A DNA stretch of 64,000 nucleotides from the NCBI GenBank assembly GCA_002189035.1, contig NEEC01000009.1:1178001-1242000 (forward strand). The letters are read 5' to 3'. A program made the position numbers and the translations under genes. Below the pieces are notes generated by a model. The model was not told the origin of the DNA, did no database searches, and saw only the letters and a program-made list of their open reading frames with translations. The stretch comes from Utricularia gibba (lineage: Eukaryota > Streptophyta > Magnoliopsida > Lamiales > Lentibulariaceae). Below are positions 23,096-36,311 of this stretch, in pieces (within the stretch, counting starts at the first letter, position 1; each line of letters starts with the position of its first letter).

Positions 23096-23997
23096 ATTGA
23101 TCATCACTGGCTCGGTGCCTTTCTTTCTACCTGGTATGCATACTTCTCGCCGTTTACTAGCCGCGTTCTAGATGCCTTTGGGTGTTTAAGAACGTTGCTC
23201 ATCACTGTGTAGTTCTAAAACTTAGGATTTACTTCGTAAATATGAAATACTATTAATGTTAAATAATATATGAACTTTACTTCAATGCTTCTAATTTTTT
23301 TTTATTTAAAATTTCATTCATGTCGATGCACAAATTCATTCATATGTGAACTTTTATTTGATATCAGAACAATGAAATGTAATATTTTTCTTTTTATTTA
23401 AAAAAAATTCCACTTTCAACACAATTTTCTATTAGATACATAATAACTAATTATTTCTTAAATACTATATATAATTATTTCTACTAAACGTTCCATTGAA
23501 CAAATCCGTCCAAACAAAAGAGAACAAATCACCGATAACAAAATGCAACAAACATTGAATAAAGAAATAAGATGTTTTCTCAAACAGGTCTGTTAATTTA
23601 CAAAAACAACGACAAATTCTTAATTTTCATTCATCGTTTTCATTTGATTTTTTATAATTAAAAATTGAAAAATCAACTAAAAACTTCATTTTTTACTTCC
23701 AGTTTCAGAAGATGGCCATGCAACATGCCTAAAGTCAACGTGACCAAAAACTGTGGCAAGGTAGTTTGAAGAATATACCTGCACAAGGATCTTGATGTTA
23801 AAAAGTAGCAGGGACGACCAGCAATATACGAGCTGTGTTCGTGGTTTGATTACAAAGAAACGAAATGCCCCAATGCTTCTTGCAACCAAAGGAAATATGG
23901 TATTAGAATATAGAGCTAGCATCCCAGCGAGGAATTTAATCGATGAAAAGAATCTGGATTCGCGAACATACCGGGTCAACAAAGCAGACCGTTGGCT
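23096..23997. other. Convergent spacer, DRP1 and REC1 3' ends
   Basis: Between two converging genes lies an AT-rich stretch with no recognisable gene. The left 100 bases are the DRP1 3' UTR and the right 200-300 bases are probably the 3' UTR of the REC1 gene. An open frame at 23686-23982 (-) overlaps that UTR and lacks similarity. Confidence 0.5.
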
Positions 23998-26900
23998 TCA
24001 TGGAGCTGCATAGGAGTCAAAACTGGCGGGTCTCGGAAGCACAGACTCTCTCAAAACTCTAGTGTGTATAGGTTTGAATGGCGGCGAACTGTATGGTCTC
24101 CTAATCAAACTCAACGGCAACCTCAGTATCTGCTTGCGGTTCCTTCTACCTCTGAATAAAACGCTGATTGTTTTCTCACTCTCTGCTTCACCCTCGATAG
24201 CAGAATAATCATGGGGGACATGAGCTTCTTCACTGGTAGAATCACTGCTTTTGGTTAAAGGGAGGACGCTGGAACTGCTAAGCTGTTCAGCCTCTACGGG
24301 GTGGGTGAGAGCCTCATTTGAGGCAATAATATCCATGTCCTTCCTGGAATCATCAACATCCTCTGAAACTGGAACTGGAACTGGCCTAGAAACCGATGCA
24401 ACCATCACTGGAGGTGTAAATTCGCTAGGCCATAATGCCCCAGGTATGAACTCCCGTGTAGTAGAGTGCACCCCGGATTTCCAAGAAAACTGGCCCTGAT
24501 GATAGGGATTGCCACTGGGATGAAAACTGGTGGATGGGATTGTCTGCGACTGAGTGTAGGAGGGTGGATACACAAATGGCATCTGGATCAGGTTAGGTGT
24601 TGATGGTAATGATGATGATGATGATGATTGGTAGTGATGACTGGGAGGAGACATGGGGCTTGGCAAAATAGTGGCATGACCAGGGTGTAGGCTCATGTTC
24701 ATCAACCATGGGCCAATCGGCATAACAGATCCGCTACCAGGAGCCATCTGAATTGTGATAGGCATTGGAGCCACCCTTGGGGAAACAAGTGAAGGATTGT
24801 ACGGAGCTGCTGATGCAGACAACTTTTTACTTGAAACATCGGTGTAGTCAACAGGTGACTTTCCCTTCGATTCTTTGGCTGCTTGAGCATATGACTTTGA
24901 GTCATCACTAGGTTTTAGGTCACTAGATGGCGTTTCCTTTGATTCTTCAGCAACACCAAGAGTTTCTGAAGATTGACCGTGTTTCTCTTCCTTCTCTGAA
25001 AATTCTGTTGTTTCAGTTGATTCACTTGGCAAAGATGGTAGTTTTGCAACAAGGCTATCAAGCGTCTCATCTGTGTGGATCTCTTCCTTTCTATCCAAGA
25101 CCTCAATGGAATCTGCGGCTTGGTCTGAAGTTTCATCGGTTATTTTCCCCTCACTTTCATGCTGTAAGGAAACAGCAGCTTCTACAGCTAAACCCTCAAT
25201 ATTCTCATCTAGATTCTTCTCTAAAGATACTGATGTGGTACCAGATTCTTCGGCAACATACTGTTGTGCTCCACTTTCTTCCTCCTCCCTCTCGTTAAAG
25301 CTTGGAAGAGTACCAGGTCGTGCTACAGCCACTTCCTTATATGATGGAATCTTACCAGAACTGACCAATGAACTTCTCTGAGCCGCTTGCCTTGCCTCTT
25401 TTACTACTGAATCAGGCCTCGGCTTTGTGGGAGGACCCAAGGTACCAGTTTTATCTATGCTGCTGTCCATTGCAACATCTGTAGCGGATGAGGAAGTCTT
25501 GACTCTGTAGGCAACTGTTTTGACAATTTTCCTTCCAAATTTCACTCCTGTTGATGTATGCTTGGCCACATAATACCCTGAAATTCTTCTGGGAGATAAA
25601 GACCGCCGCTTCTTGAACACAAAATGTTTCCCACTTTGAAGGGTATCCTTCCGAGTAGTATCATCTACTTGAGCGACCATATCATCCCTTTGTTGATTCA
25701 AAATCTTACTTCCAAGGTGTCTACTCTGCCTTGCTCGTCCGCCAAAAAAATCAGATGATCTTACTCTTTGAACTGGTTGCCACCCTTCTTCTCCCTCAAT
25801 ATTTTTCTCGAGTGATGCATCCTCAGAAACAGTTGCTTCGATGACACGGTCCTCAGATAAAAGTTGTTCAGGCTGAAGAGTATCTACGGTTGATGCTTCC
25901 ACAGTTTCTCCAGAATGAAGCGGAAACGAGGAAGATTCTTGACTCCTAGAGGACTGCGGGTAAGAATCATAATCCTTTTGACCTCTTGCTGCCTCCTCTT
26001 CCTTCGCAGATTCTATAAGGGACTGAGAGTCTGAAGTGGCTTGATTTTTTTGAAATGACCTTATATTTACCTAGAGTGGTAGCATAATTAAGTCCACACA
26101 ACAATAGAATCATAAAAATCTCTTGGAGAAAAAAAAAATGCAAGCATGGAACCTTTGGGATAAGATGTCTTCTCCTAGGCCCCAATGCATCTTTACCTTT
26201 AGCGTCTTCGTTTGGATTAATATAGTCGAGCAAATCTGACACACTGTCAACACAGGTTACTATTACAAAAAACAAGCAAATTCTGCGATCACCACCCAGC
26301 ACAAGGAATGGTAAATCAAAGTGAAATACTAGATCATCCAGAACACAATTCACCTTAAGTGGCCCTTGCTTGCTATAGATGCATCAGGCTTTTTGGTGCC
26401 CTTTCGTGCAGCTTCTTGCTGCTCAAAAGCTTTGGACTCAAAGTACTCAAGCCATGCTGCAGCATCCTGAAGATTAATTCAGATGCAAGGGCTAATAATT
26501 GCCTAATAAGCGTATTTTACAGTATGAACCCAATATAAGGCTCAGCAACCACATACTTGTGTCCTCAGGTCATCCGGGCCTAGCTTTGCTCTTAGTATCT
26601 GTAATGTTGTTTGTTCATGCTGGACACTCAAAGGGAAGGCTTCCATGAGTGAGAGGGCAATTGCGATAGCATGGTAACTTGCTGCTGTCTGGAAACAACA
26701 AAGAATTAAAAATTATATTGATGAATAAATAATGGAACAAAGGAAAAATGAATAAATATAAAATCGCTAAAGAAACCTGAATATGATCTGGCCCAAGAAG
26801 CGTTTGATTGCATTTGAGAGCTTTATGAAGATATCTCAGGGCAAGATGCACGTTGCCAAGCCCTTCCTCCATCATGGCCACGTTTATGTATGTTGCGGCA

Positions 26901-29900
26901 GTATTTGGATGGAAAGGGCCACACGTCAAATGCAAGAGGTACAATGCTCGTTTCACATATCTAAATGATGCAAAATTAAGTCAACAATCACAAGAAAATG
27001 GAAGACCTTTTTGAGGAAAAAATCAAAATGCTCGTATTATTTGTAATCTTACATACTTAAGAGCCAATTCTGTGTGTTGCAGCCTGTAGTAGAAAACAGC
27101 AAGATCCCCATAGCTTTTCATTGTGTCGGGATGATCAAGACCTAGTTCCCGCTCATTAATATCCAAGGCTTTCTGTTGATATATCGTCGCCTGAATAGAA
27201 TGGACCATCTCAACCTTACGCAATTTCATTTCATATATACAAAGTCTCCAATACAATCACAAATAGATAGGAAGTACCTGATTAAAGTCTCCTGTATGAT
27301 ATAAAACAACAGCAAGAAGACTGTAGGCACCTGCAGTCATTCTATGGTAAGGACCACACACAGCTACTAACTTCGTGAGGGCCTAGCAAAGTGAGCACAC
27401 TGGCAATTAATCATCAATAACCAAAATATAATTTTGCTTGTGAACCGTGGAAACACCTTTGTCCCACAAATGACAGCTTCTTCGAGTTTCCCCTTGTCCA
27501 GTGCTGTTTTTGAGGACTCCAAGAGTTGTCGTCCATCCGCAGAAGAGCATACATATTGCTAAAGAAGGAAAATATTTTCAATAAATAACAAAAAAAAGAG
27601 ATCACAACATGAGGACTTTCATTGCACAAGTTATTCATAGTAAACCTTGTGCACTGGAACAAGGCTGATAATGTCTTCCTTTCGAAAAGGAAAGGCTGAT
27701 TCCATGTCATAGTCCCTAGTTACAATTTCTACCCCGACCTATGAGCAAAGGACATCAGGAATTATTGCTAAAGAGATGACATGTGTATTTGGGTAACAGC
27801 TCATATAGGACAGGTTGGTAAAACAAGAATTCAATAATACCTTGTGACATAAACCACGAAGAATTGCATATTTTCTAATGCCTTCATAGGTTGATTTGCT
27901 CAACTGAAAATCATATCTCTTCTTTAGAAATATCTCAAGCCACTTCCATACTATAAAATGGACACCACAAGGTGGATCCAAATCAGCACTTTCAGGAACT
28001 CCGAGCATCAAATTCAATGTTGCAGCAATAGTTACAGCCATTTTCTCAGGAATCTCAACAGCAGCTATTGTTGCCTGTAGAATATGCTTAAAGGCTCGCA
28101 CCATCATCTCATGGATGCAAAGCGATTGCACATGTGGTAACTTCTCTGAAAGTTTAATCTGATAAACATAATATTTTTTTCAAATAAGCTCCAAGTTTTG
28201 CAAAACTTATGCTAAGAAAATTTACATCCAATGCAACAATACAACAATCAAAGTATTAGAGGATCACTTTTACAAGGAAAAGAGGTTGTTTTCATTCAAT
28301 TGAGTGGCAAAAGGTAAGATTAAATTTGAGGGATTAGAGAGAGATAGAAGAAACATACAACTTGTCCCAAGGAACGCATCCGAAGGCCCCTAGTATGCAT
28401 GAAATCTGACAGTGTACGACCATCCACAGGTGACAGTTCCAAAGATCCAAAATCTGATACCTGCATTATATGCATATCAGTTTTCAAAGAAAGATATGGT
28501 AATTCCAAAAACACTAGTGTTACCATTTTTGGCAGAGCAACTTCATTATAGTATTTTGTTGATAGCTCGACAAGTTCTTCCAGAGACTGAAGGAGATAGT
28601 GATGAGTAATCCTGCCCAAAAGCAAAAGTAAATATATATAAATATACAACAATAAACTTAATACCTTTGCATGAAGTCCAGTCTCTGATTCTTTCAATCT
28701 ACTAAAAGCAGCATCAGATAAGTATGTTTTGAACAAAAGCTCAATTTCACTTGCGGTAACTTTGGAGGCATCAGAAATAGAGCTAATTTCTTCCTTTTGT
28801 GATTCTACATTGCTTGCATCCAAGTTACCTTTTCTACTTTTAAATATCTTGAGAGTTGTCCCTAGTCCTTCAACCTTCATTTTAAAGTCAGTCTTTTCAT
28901 TAGATAGTTTTGTCTGTTTTTCTGTCTTTTTCTGCTCTTGTAAATGTTGAATCCAAGAAGCCCCAAGTTCCCATCGTATAAAAGCGTCAACTTCAGAATC
29001 TGTTTCCTGGAGCTTTGCAACACTTTCTTCCATTAAATTCTTGACAAATACATGTGCAGCCTCAAGTTCTTCTCGCTTGCTATAGTCATTAGTTGCATTC
29101 TCATGAAGTAGAAGTCTCAAACTGCACATAAAGACGTAGTAACTAGCCTAACATATACATTCATGGTTATCATGCGGTATTATAACAATGAACCTGTTGA
29201 TATTAAGGGCATTAGCACCCCCATCTGACTGCTCTATAAGCACCTGGCTTTCTGATGGAGGATGACTGGTGGCATTGGCAATTCCTTGCACTTTCACAAT
29301 AGCGATATAACCAGAGTACCTTACTGTGACAACACCAAGTGGGGCAACATCCTAATTCAACAAATAAGTTTATTAAACTAGAGTGTAATATAGCAAATAC
29401 ATTCGTTTACAATGTCACTATATCAACTTACGCTGACAACAGTATTCTCATCTGCAGTGATTCCCTTAAGCAAGTTTCTCACGCCCAATTCTTTTATGTC
29501 CAATCCAATAGCTAGCTCTCCATCAATCTTAGTATCAACTTTGAAGCTTGCATTGGAAGTATCTTTCATGATATCAATGCTCAGGTCACCAATTTGTTCA
29601 GAATAAACTACTTGACAGTTTGAAACAAATGCAGCCATCTTCGGATCTCCCATTACATATTTAACAGCAAAGATAGCTCGGAAAATAGCAACATCTACAA
29701 GAAGACTATGAAGAAGGAAAACTTTCCGATCTCGAATTTCCCTCTCTTCTGTTGTTTTGCAAGGCATGGAGGCAACGAATAGAAGTTCATTTGCATAAGG
29801 CAGCAAATCACTTTTCCCATACCTGGCCTGACTTCCTCCATTCCCACCCCAAATTTCATCCTCTGTAGGAAGGGGAGGAAATGTAGAAGGCGACTTTGCA

Positions 29901-31684
29901 GCTATAGGAGGGATAAGCCACGTGTTTGCTCTGAAACCATATGGAAGGTTCCCAAACTGTATTAAAGTACATACTGTTATCCTATTTTCTAGAATCTGGA
30001 TAGAAAAGTTGGACAAAAATTGCTAAAAAATTAAAGATATCAAGACTACCTTATTCCTCTCTGAAAATGCATTCATGAGTTCCCCATAAGCCTAAGATGA
30101 AGAAATTGTTTAGTGTCACAATGCCACAAAAATATAAGTTATTTTTTCAACAAACAAAAAGATAAGGACGATGAAACATTTTGACTGACATTATCAAAGG
30201 CTCTACTAAATTGTCTCAACAGATCAACCAGATTGTGGCAAAGAACTTGCTCCTTTCCACTGCAATAGAAACCTTTTGTTGAAGCTTCTACTGAAATCAA
30301 CTTTCCGTTACACAATTTCACCTGCAAACAAACCACTGCACGCACTCGGTCTGGTGTTATATTAATCAAAGTGACCTCAGCGCAATACGACACAACGCCT
30401 CACTGGTTCTCACTTCGAGAGTGAAAAGATGATCTGCACTACAATCTCCATCGCCGTATGTGTTAATCGTCTTCCTTATAACTGTAAATGTAACATCAGT
30501 GAAGGAGAATCATCATTACTGTAACCCGTAACACTGATATAGAAATTAACAACTTCAATGGCGTTGTTTCCAACCGAGGGAGCAGGAGGGAGAGACATTA
30601 CACTGAAGAGGCGGAGTGAGATGCGACAGCGAGAAAAACTCGTAAAAGCGTCCGACCTTGGGAGAGGTATTTTCCATCTCTCCTTCCCCTTCACCACCTG
30701 AACCATCCTTTCTTCCAGATAATGCAACCGGAGAAGGCAACGGCGGCGGAGAGATATTATCGGCTGTGTTACTACTCTTCGATCTTTGTAACCTTCCTGG
30801 TTTCTTCTTCTTATCTTCCAAACCCTTGGCATCCTTCCCCGCCGCCGAGGAATCTTTTACCGGCGAGGGCCCGAACGACGTCGTGCATGCTACGATATCC
30901 AGCAACCTCCTGACATGCGCCGTGGCGCTCTGTTCGTCGTAGTTCTCTGCGTCGTAATATCATCGAGCTCTCAAGGGCGTAAAAGAGAATGTACATCAAT
31001 TCATTCCGGGCCATCGATAGATAATACGTACCTTCCACAAGCGTCAGGGTGCAGGGCTTGAGCACGGTGACATCCATAGTATCTTTTAACCGTGGGCCCT
31101 TCACCTACGCAAAAACCAACGGTTAAAAACACATTAAAAATGACATTCGGATAATATTACAATAAGCTACAAGGCTGTCGAACCAGGAACTAAAATACCT
31201 CATGGGATAGAGAGAAATGGGTGATGCTACAAGTGGCAATGTTGGTGGCTAACAATCGTCGGATATCTATAATCCTATCCGTCGATATCCCCTACGAAAC
31301 CGAAAAAAAAAAAAAAAGCTGCTTATCATGAGTATCAGTGGTGGTGATGATGAATCAGCAGTGTTTCTCTGGAGTCAATATAACCAAGTCCATAAGGCTG
31401 CTCCAGAGTCAAACGCAAAAACCAGTAATATCTGAAGATAAACACCTTAAGAATGACATGGCTTTCATCTGGTAGCTCTACTTTCACATCCATCAGAATC
31501 GGAAGAGCTGCAAGGGGAGTTAGCTATCCATGAGGATGCATGCAAATGACTTCTTGAAACGTTCCTAGTAAAAAAGAACAAGAAAACTAGCAGAAGATTA
31601 TGTTATGTGAAGAGCAGATGTACCCTTATCCTCTTTCTTCTTCTTGTCACCCTTGGTCTTGCCGCGGCCACTCTTGGGAGCCAT
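23998..31684 (-). CDS. REC1: REC1-like CLU/TPR protein (REDUCED CHLOROPLAST COVERAGE family)
   Basis: I can place 23 exons on the minus strand, from the ATG at 31684 to the stop at 23998, giving 1841 residues with every junction in frame. In order: 31684-31624, 31507-31446, 31291-31199, 31104-31032, 30946-30602, 30481-30414, 30321-30190, 30091-30050, 29956-29432, 29351-29194, 29121-28665, 28586-28524, 28460-28359, 28158-27841, 27738-27646, 27558-27457, 27382-27278, 27190-27057, 26960-26777, 26688-26557, 26466-26354, 26243-26153, 26070-23998. The protein has a Lys-rich start ([17 protein letters not shown]), a CLU-type N-terminal region ([13 protein letters not shown]), the CLU domain from about 293 ([13 protein letters not shown]), tetratricopeptide repeats around 865-1080 ([17 protein letters not shown]) and a long acidic tail ending near GRRNRKQ. 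REC proteins are cytosolic or nuclear and help set how much of the leaf cell the chloroplasts fill. The match to REC1 rather than REC2/REC3 rests on tail motifs and gene order. Confidence 0.94.
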
Positions 31685-33490
31685 CGTCCAACGGTATCGA
31701 ACACCTAAATCATTTTAAAAACATAAATTAAAAAAAGATGGATTATGCATGAGTTGCAAGGGAATACCCATAGGAAATCAGTGCAGCATTACATAAGAAG
31801 CAAAAGGGATGAAAGTGGTGAAGCTAACTAACCAGATTATGTGAGAAGAAGACTATTCTTTGAGTGGCTGTGAAGAAATACAGTATTGGAAGCATTAATA
31901 GGAACTTGGAGTTTGAATGGAGAGGGAGGAAGGGGAATAGGCGAAGAGACATGGAGATGCAGAGGTGTGCGATAAGGAAAGAAGGGCTGAGATTTAAACT
32001 TGAGAAACAGATAATGACATCTTGAGTTCATATAAGGAAGGGCTGAGATCTAACCATTAGATTCAAGCATTGGCATTACGTGACAGCTTCTGCCTACAGA
32101 CAAAACGCATTAATATCAATCGAAGTGCATAGTTGATTAACATAGTCAGCAACCCACAATTAACATCATCCAGACCTGGAAGCTACACTTGAAACAAAAA
32201 ACTAGGGACTTCGGTAAGACAGAAACTGCATACCTATATGTTTGAAACCATTGAATCTCTGAAGCAAAACTTGAGACCCTTTTATTACTTGAGCTATCAT
32301 TTTGCTTCAGTACTGGATTTTTAGCTGCATATCATGGAGCGTCCAATGCCTGATGATCAGTAATACTTCTTGACGCTACGTCAGTCTGAAAATGATTTGT
32401 GGATAAATGGGACAACTAGCACCAATCACTTTACGCTTGCTGACATAAGGTAAAATAGACCTAAGACCAAATATTCTAGAGTCTCTAGTGGTTAAAGAAC
32501 TCAAGTTACGAATCCAAAAAGGTAAGGATTCAAATGAAATATGCATATGTGTACAGTGTCTTTCATACCCAAAAAAAGTAAGAGTGAAAGAGAATTTGAG
32601 TTAAAAGATGGATAGCTCTATCATACAGGCAACTTGGTAATTGCTATATTCAACACGCATCAATTTCTCCTATTTCTGCATTAGCAAGCCACACGATCTT
32701 CGTGCGTGTGAAGCATATCCAAACATTGTCAACACGCATCATTGGATAGCATAAGGCCTTGATACCTTGTCAAGTTCACTAAACTAGCATGTTAACTGCT
32801 AGAGACGGAGATCTAACATTGGACCTCCCTCCAACCACCTCAATAACGATCCATGGAATGAAATCTCGAGCTGTATTACATCCATTTCTGTTCAAATTCT
32901 TGGAGCTCAAGATTCCCTGGAACAGTAGACTCAGCAGAGTAAATGATTCACCGGTCTTCACCTTAACAGCATCGATTTCTAAATCTGTACTAGCGCTCCC
33001 AGAACAAACATCCATCATCAAATCTCCCACCGCAATTTCAGTCAGAATGATAACAACTATCAATGGTAACTGATATTTCATTTTTTTCTCTTGTTGCCTC
33101 TCATCAGCAGCAGCAGCATCCTCACCCATGTCCATCACCCAATGTTCTCCTTCCTAAGCCTTGAATGTTTTTTTTCCAAGATAACATCGTGAAATAACAG
33201 ATTAGGATGCAAGTTGCATGTCATACTATTCTTTTCTGGTAGTTAATCAATGGAGGCTATTTGATCTAAAAACTACCCAGATTTCAAGTATTGTTCAAGA
33301 AAACACTGATAAAAAAAAGTATTGTTCAAGAGAACATGTTTTCTGTAGAAACCTGAACAGCAGGAAAGATGTCAACATCTGTTACAATTAAACCCGCCAA
33401 AACGATGAACTCCATCTACCAGAGAAATATGCTGCATCAAGAAAACTAAATCTTCGAAGAATCTTACGCGATGCAAACGAGAGAACATGT
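31685..33490. other. REC1 upstream region with unassigned open frames
   Basis: The first several hundred bases are probably the REC1 leader and promoter. Further on there is a minus-strand frame of 119 codons (32779-33138) whose product I do not recognise. Near 33490-33660 the minus strand has GGCCCA elements and an AAACCCT element followed by an ATG at about 33488, which resembles the promoter and first codons of a housekeeping gene, but I could not build a convincing coding sequence from it. Confidence 0.35.
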
Positions 33491-33974
33491 TTCGCTGAGG
33501 CGCTACGGAGGGTTTTGTATTCAACGAACAAGAAATGATCAAGCTCCAAAGTTCCCGCCACGAGCGCGCCTACGTCGTCATCCGCAAAGGATCGAGGGGG
33601 CGGGCCGCATATTGGGCCAGAAGCAGCGTTCATTAAGCCAAAAATGGGCCAACAGAGTTCAAGCCCAATAACCCCCAACAAGAAGTTCTTATAAATGTGA
33701 AATCAAACCAGACCCGAGGAACCTTTTACTGGGCCCAAACCCGAACCGGATCTGACAAGGACCCAAACCCAAATCTTGACCCAATGGGTTTCGGTTTCAA
33801 TTCTAACAACAAAACAAAGTTATGCAAAACAGAAATTTTAAAATATTTGGAATACATACTTTTCAAGTTTTCACTATAATGATTTTAAAAGTTGAAAAAA
33901 TGAATTAGAATTATAAATATATGAATTATTAAGTTTATTAATAAATTAAATTTTATTAATATTTTAAAATATTT

Positions 33975-34351
33975 GGATCAGTTTGGTTGATGGAATAAAT
34001 TATCCCAATATAAAATTAAGTAGTATAATAGATTAGAATTAGATGGTAATGTATTTTAATGTGTTTGATTTATGTTGTAATAATTGGGATATGATAATTG
34101 TTTATATGATTAAAATAACGAAAATACCCCTATTTTCCTGAATTGGATTTTCTACAAAAAAAAAGTCATTTATAGTATTGTTGGATGAAATTAAAAAATC
34201 TTATCCAATAAAATTGAATTATTTTATCCTATTTTCATAGAATAATAAATCCATACAGTAAGAGATAATTAATCCATTATTTGTAATCAAATATCGAATA
34301 ACGATATATCATTTAATTATCTCTTTTTATTCTTAAGAACCAAACAGATCC
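33975..34351. mobile_element. Tourist/PIF-Harbinger-like MITE
   Basis: A 377-base AT-rich element is bounded by inverted repeats GGATCAGTTTGGTT (33975-33988) and, on the other strand, GGATCTGTTTGGTT (34338-34351), with one mismatch in 14. It is flanked on both sides by TTT, which could be a three-base target-site duplication. It has no coding capacity. TIRs ending in TGTTTGGTT are common in Tourist-like miniature elements; assignment to a superfamily is inferred. Confidence 0.7.
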
Positions 34352-34646
34352 TTTGTGTATTAGTTTTGATTCCAATCTAAATAGTTTGGGTTCGGGTCAG
34401 GGTAGACCCGGACCCATTGACATCTGTGCAACAGCAGCCCTCGAGTTTCCTTCTGGTTTTTACGGTTGAATCAGAAGCGAAATTAACACTGGAGAAGTAC
34501 AACATTTTGCATACATAGAATGGGACTACAAAAAATACAACTTGTACAGTCTCTGTGAAGCACGAGCTTTCTGACAGCTGAGGATCAGTCCCTTGTTCTG
34601 ATCATGCTTCATGGATGGTATTTTACATGCTCCTCTCGTGGAAGGA

Positions 34647-36311
34647 CTATGATTTGTCTTCATCAGAGGGCTGGCATTGCCCCTGGATGGAATCGGAATC
34701 AACGAAGAACTCCTCAACTGAAACAAAACATGCATTAGAACTGGTACCAAGCCAAAGTGCAGTCACAGAATGGAAGATTCAGCCCTTTTTCTATACCATC
34801 TTGATCAGGAGAGTCGAGAAGAATATCTGAATCAGAAGGCAAAAATGGCGAACCGGGATAGCTTCCGAGTGCTCCCAAATCTGCAGACAGGGAGCAGAAT
34901 GAACATGAACATCAGCAATGTGAGCTACTGAGGGCTAAATTCAGTTTCTTGCTTTAAGATTACCCCCAAGTTGGACAAGTCGGCAGATAGGTCCGAAAGG
35001 CTAAAGTTCCATGGAATCTGAGCTAAGGATCTGAGGGAATCTTGTGAAGTTCCAACCCCATTATCAGATGTGAAAGCTGAGTCCAGTACAGAAGTATCCA
35101 CTCCCATGCCTGATATCCCTGATGTGCTGAATGGGAAAGGGCCACTAGAAGCTACAGATGTCGGGCTGACAGGCATATCCGACAGGGACGACATGGCATG
35201 ATGCTGTGGAATCACAGGAGACACTTCTGCGGTGGAAGCATCCATCATCACACTGAAATGTAAAGGATCATCAGAAAAAGAAAGTTGATGCTGGATATGA
35301 TGCATGGAAGAGTTTATGATGCTCACTCATTCCCAGAACTCAAATGCATCGGATGGAAGCTTCCGGATGCCGGGACACCATTGACTATGTGACATCCAGG
35401 AGCAGAGTACGTCATAGGATCAATATGTCCTGGGGCAGGAACAGCAGGAAGCTGCATGATGGGGTATCCCAGAGGCAGATTGTTGGCTGTGCTGCATAGA
35501 AGCAGCGAACGATCGAAATAACATAGATAGAAAATGCAAGAAACTTGTGTTCTTTAATTAGATGATGGGCTTTACGAGGCATAGGATGCATCCCATTATG
35601 CATTGGTGCCAAAGGGACTTTTGGAGCAGGCACCGTGTACTTCATCAGGTGATACTGATGCTCCAAGAGGTGGTTAAATAAGATTATTTGCTTCTTCAGC
35701 TTAAGCCTTATATAGTATGCCGGAAAAACTCTGAGTTCTCTTCTTCTAGCTTCTGCCACACTGAAACAAGTAAAGGGTACATGGTGAACATGAGAAATGC
35801 TATGCTGGCTGTAAATTTCCAGATGGGAGTTACCTAAATTTGTGAAACCAGGGTCTATTCTAGCACGATTCAGTAAGGTTTTTACGACCTCTTCTCTGTT
35901 CATATACAGCTGCAGGCATCGCTCGATCAAGTTCTGAACCTGAATCACAAGGCGAAATCAAACTTAGAGTGATGTGTTCAAGAGGTGGAAAAACAATGAA
36001 AACCAAGAGCATACTCTTGCTCTTACAAGTTCGATGTCCTCTCGCGACACTTTGTTATGATCGTTGCTCGATACTGAGACAGAACCAGCATCCGACACAG
36101 GGTTGTCCTTTTTTCGATCAGGTTTAGAATCGTTGGTGGCAAGATCAGGCTTTATGTCCTGGAAATCCTGTAAGAGGTCTACAAAACTTTAGAAGAAATG
36201 CTTCTGTATGTTATGTGCTGTAGTAGTGAAGATCTTAAACGTGCAAAATCCAACCTCCAGATTCTTCATCTCCGCTAACAGAATCCAGAAAGATGTTTCC
36301 CACAGAGTTGT
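34647..36311 (-). CDS. Plant-specific TIGR01589-domain protein, first exon unresolved
   Basis: Eight exons are visible: 36311-36255, 36178-36027, 35939-35834, 35760-35576, 35486-35327, 35252-34964, 34880-34797, 34717-34647. They encode an acidic N-terminal part (NSVGNIFLDSVSGDEESG), then the family domain (EDIELVQNLIERCLQLYMN, VVKTLLNRARIDPGF, VWQKLEEEN, AYYIRLKLKKQI), a Pro/Met-rich middle and a Ser-rich C-terminus with SPFLPSDSDILLDSPDQD and EEFFVDSDS before the stop. The function of this family is not known; the acidic tail suggests a nuclear role, which is only inference. Two one-base shifts break the frame, at 35720-35721 (GG where the family's FFRAYY needs GGG) and at the splice border 34963-34967. 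The first exon with the start codon could not be fixed. Confidence 0.75.
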
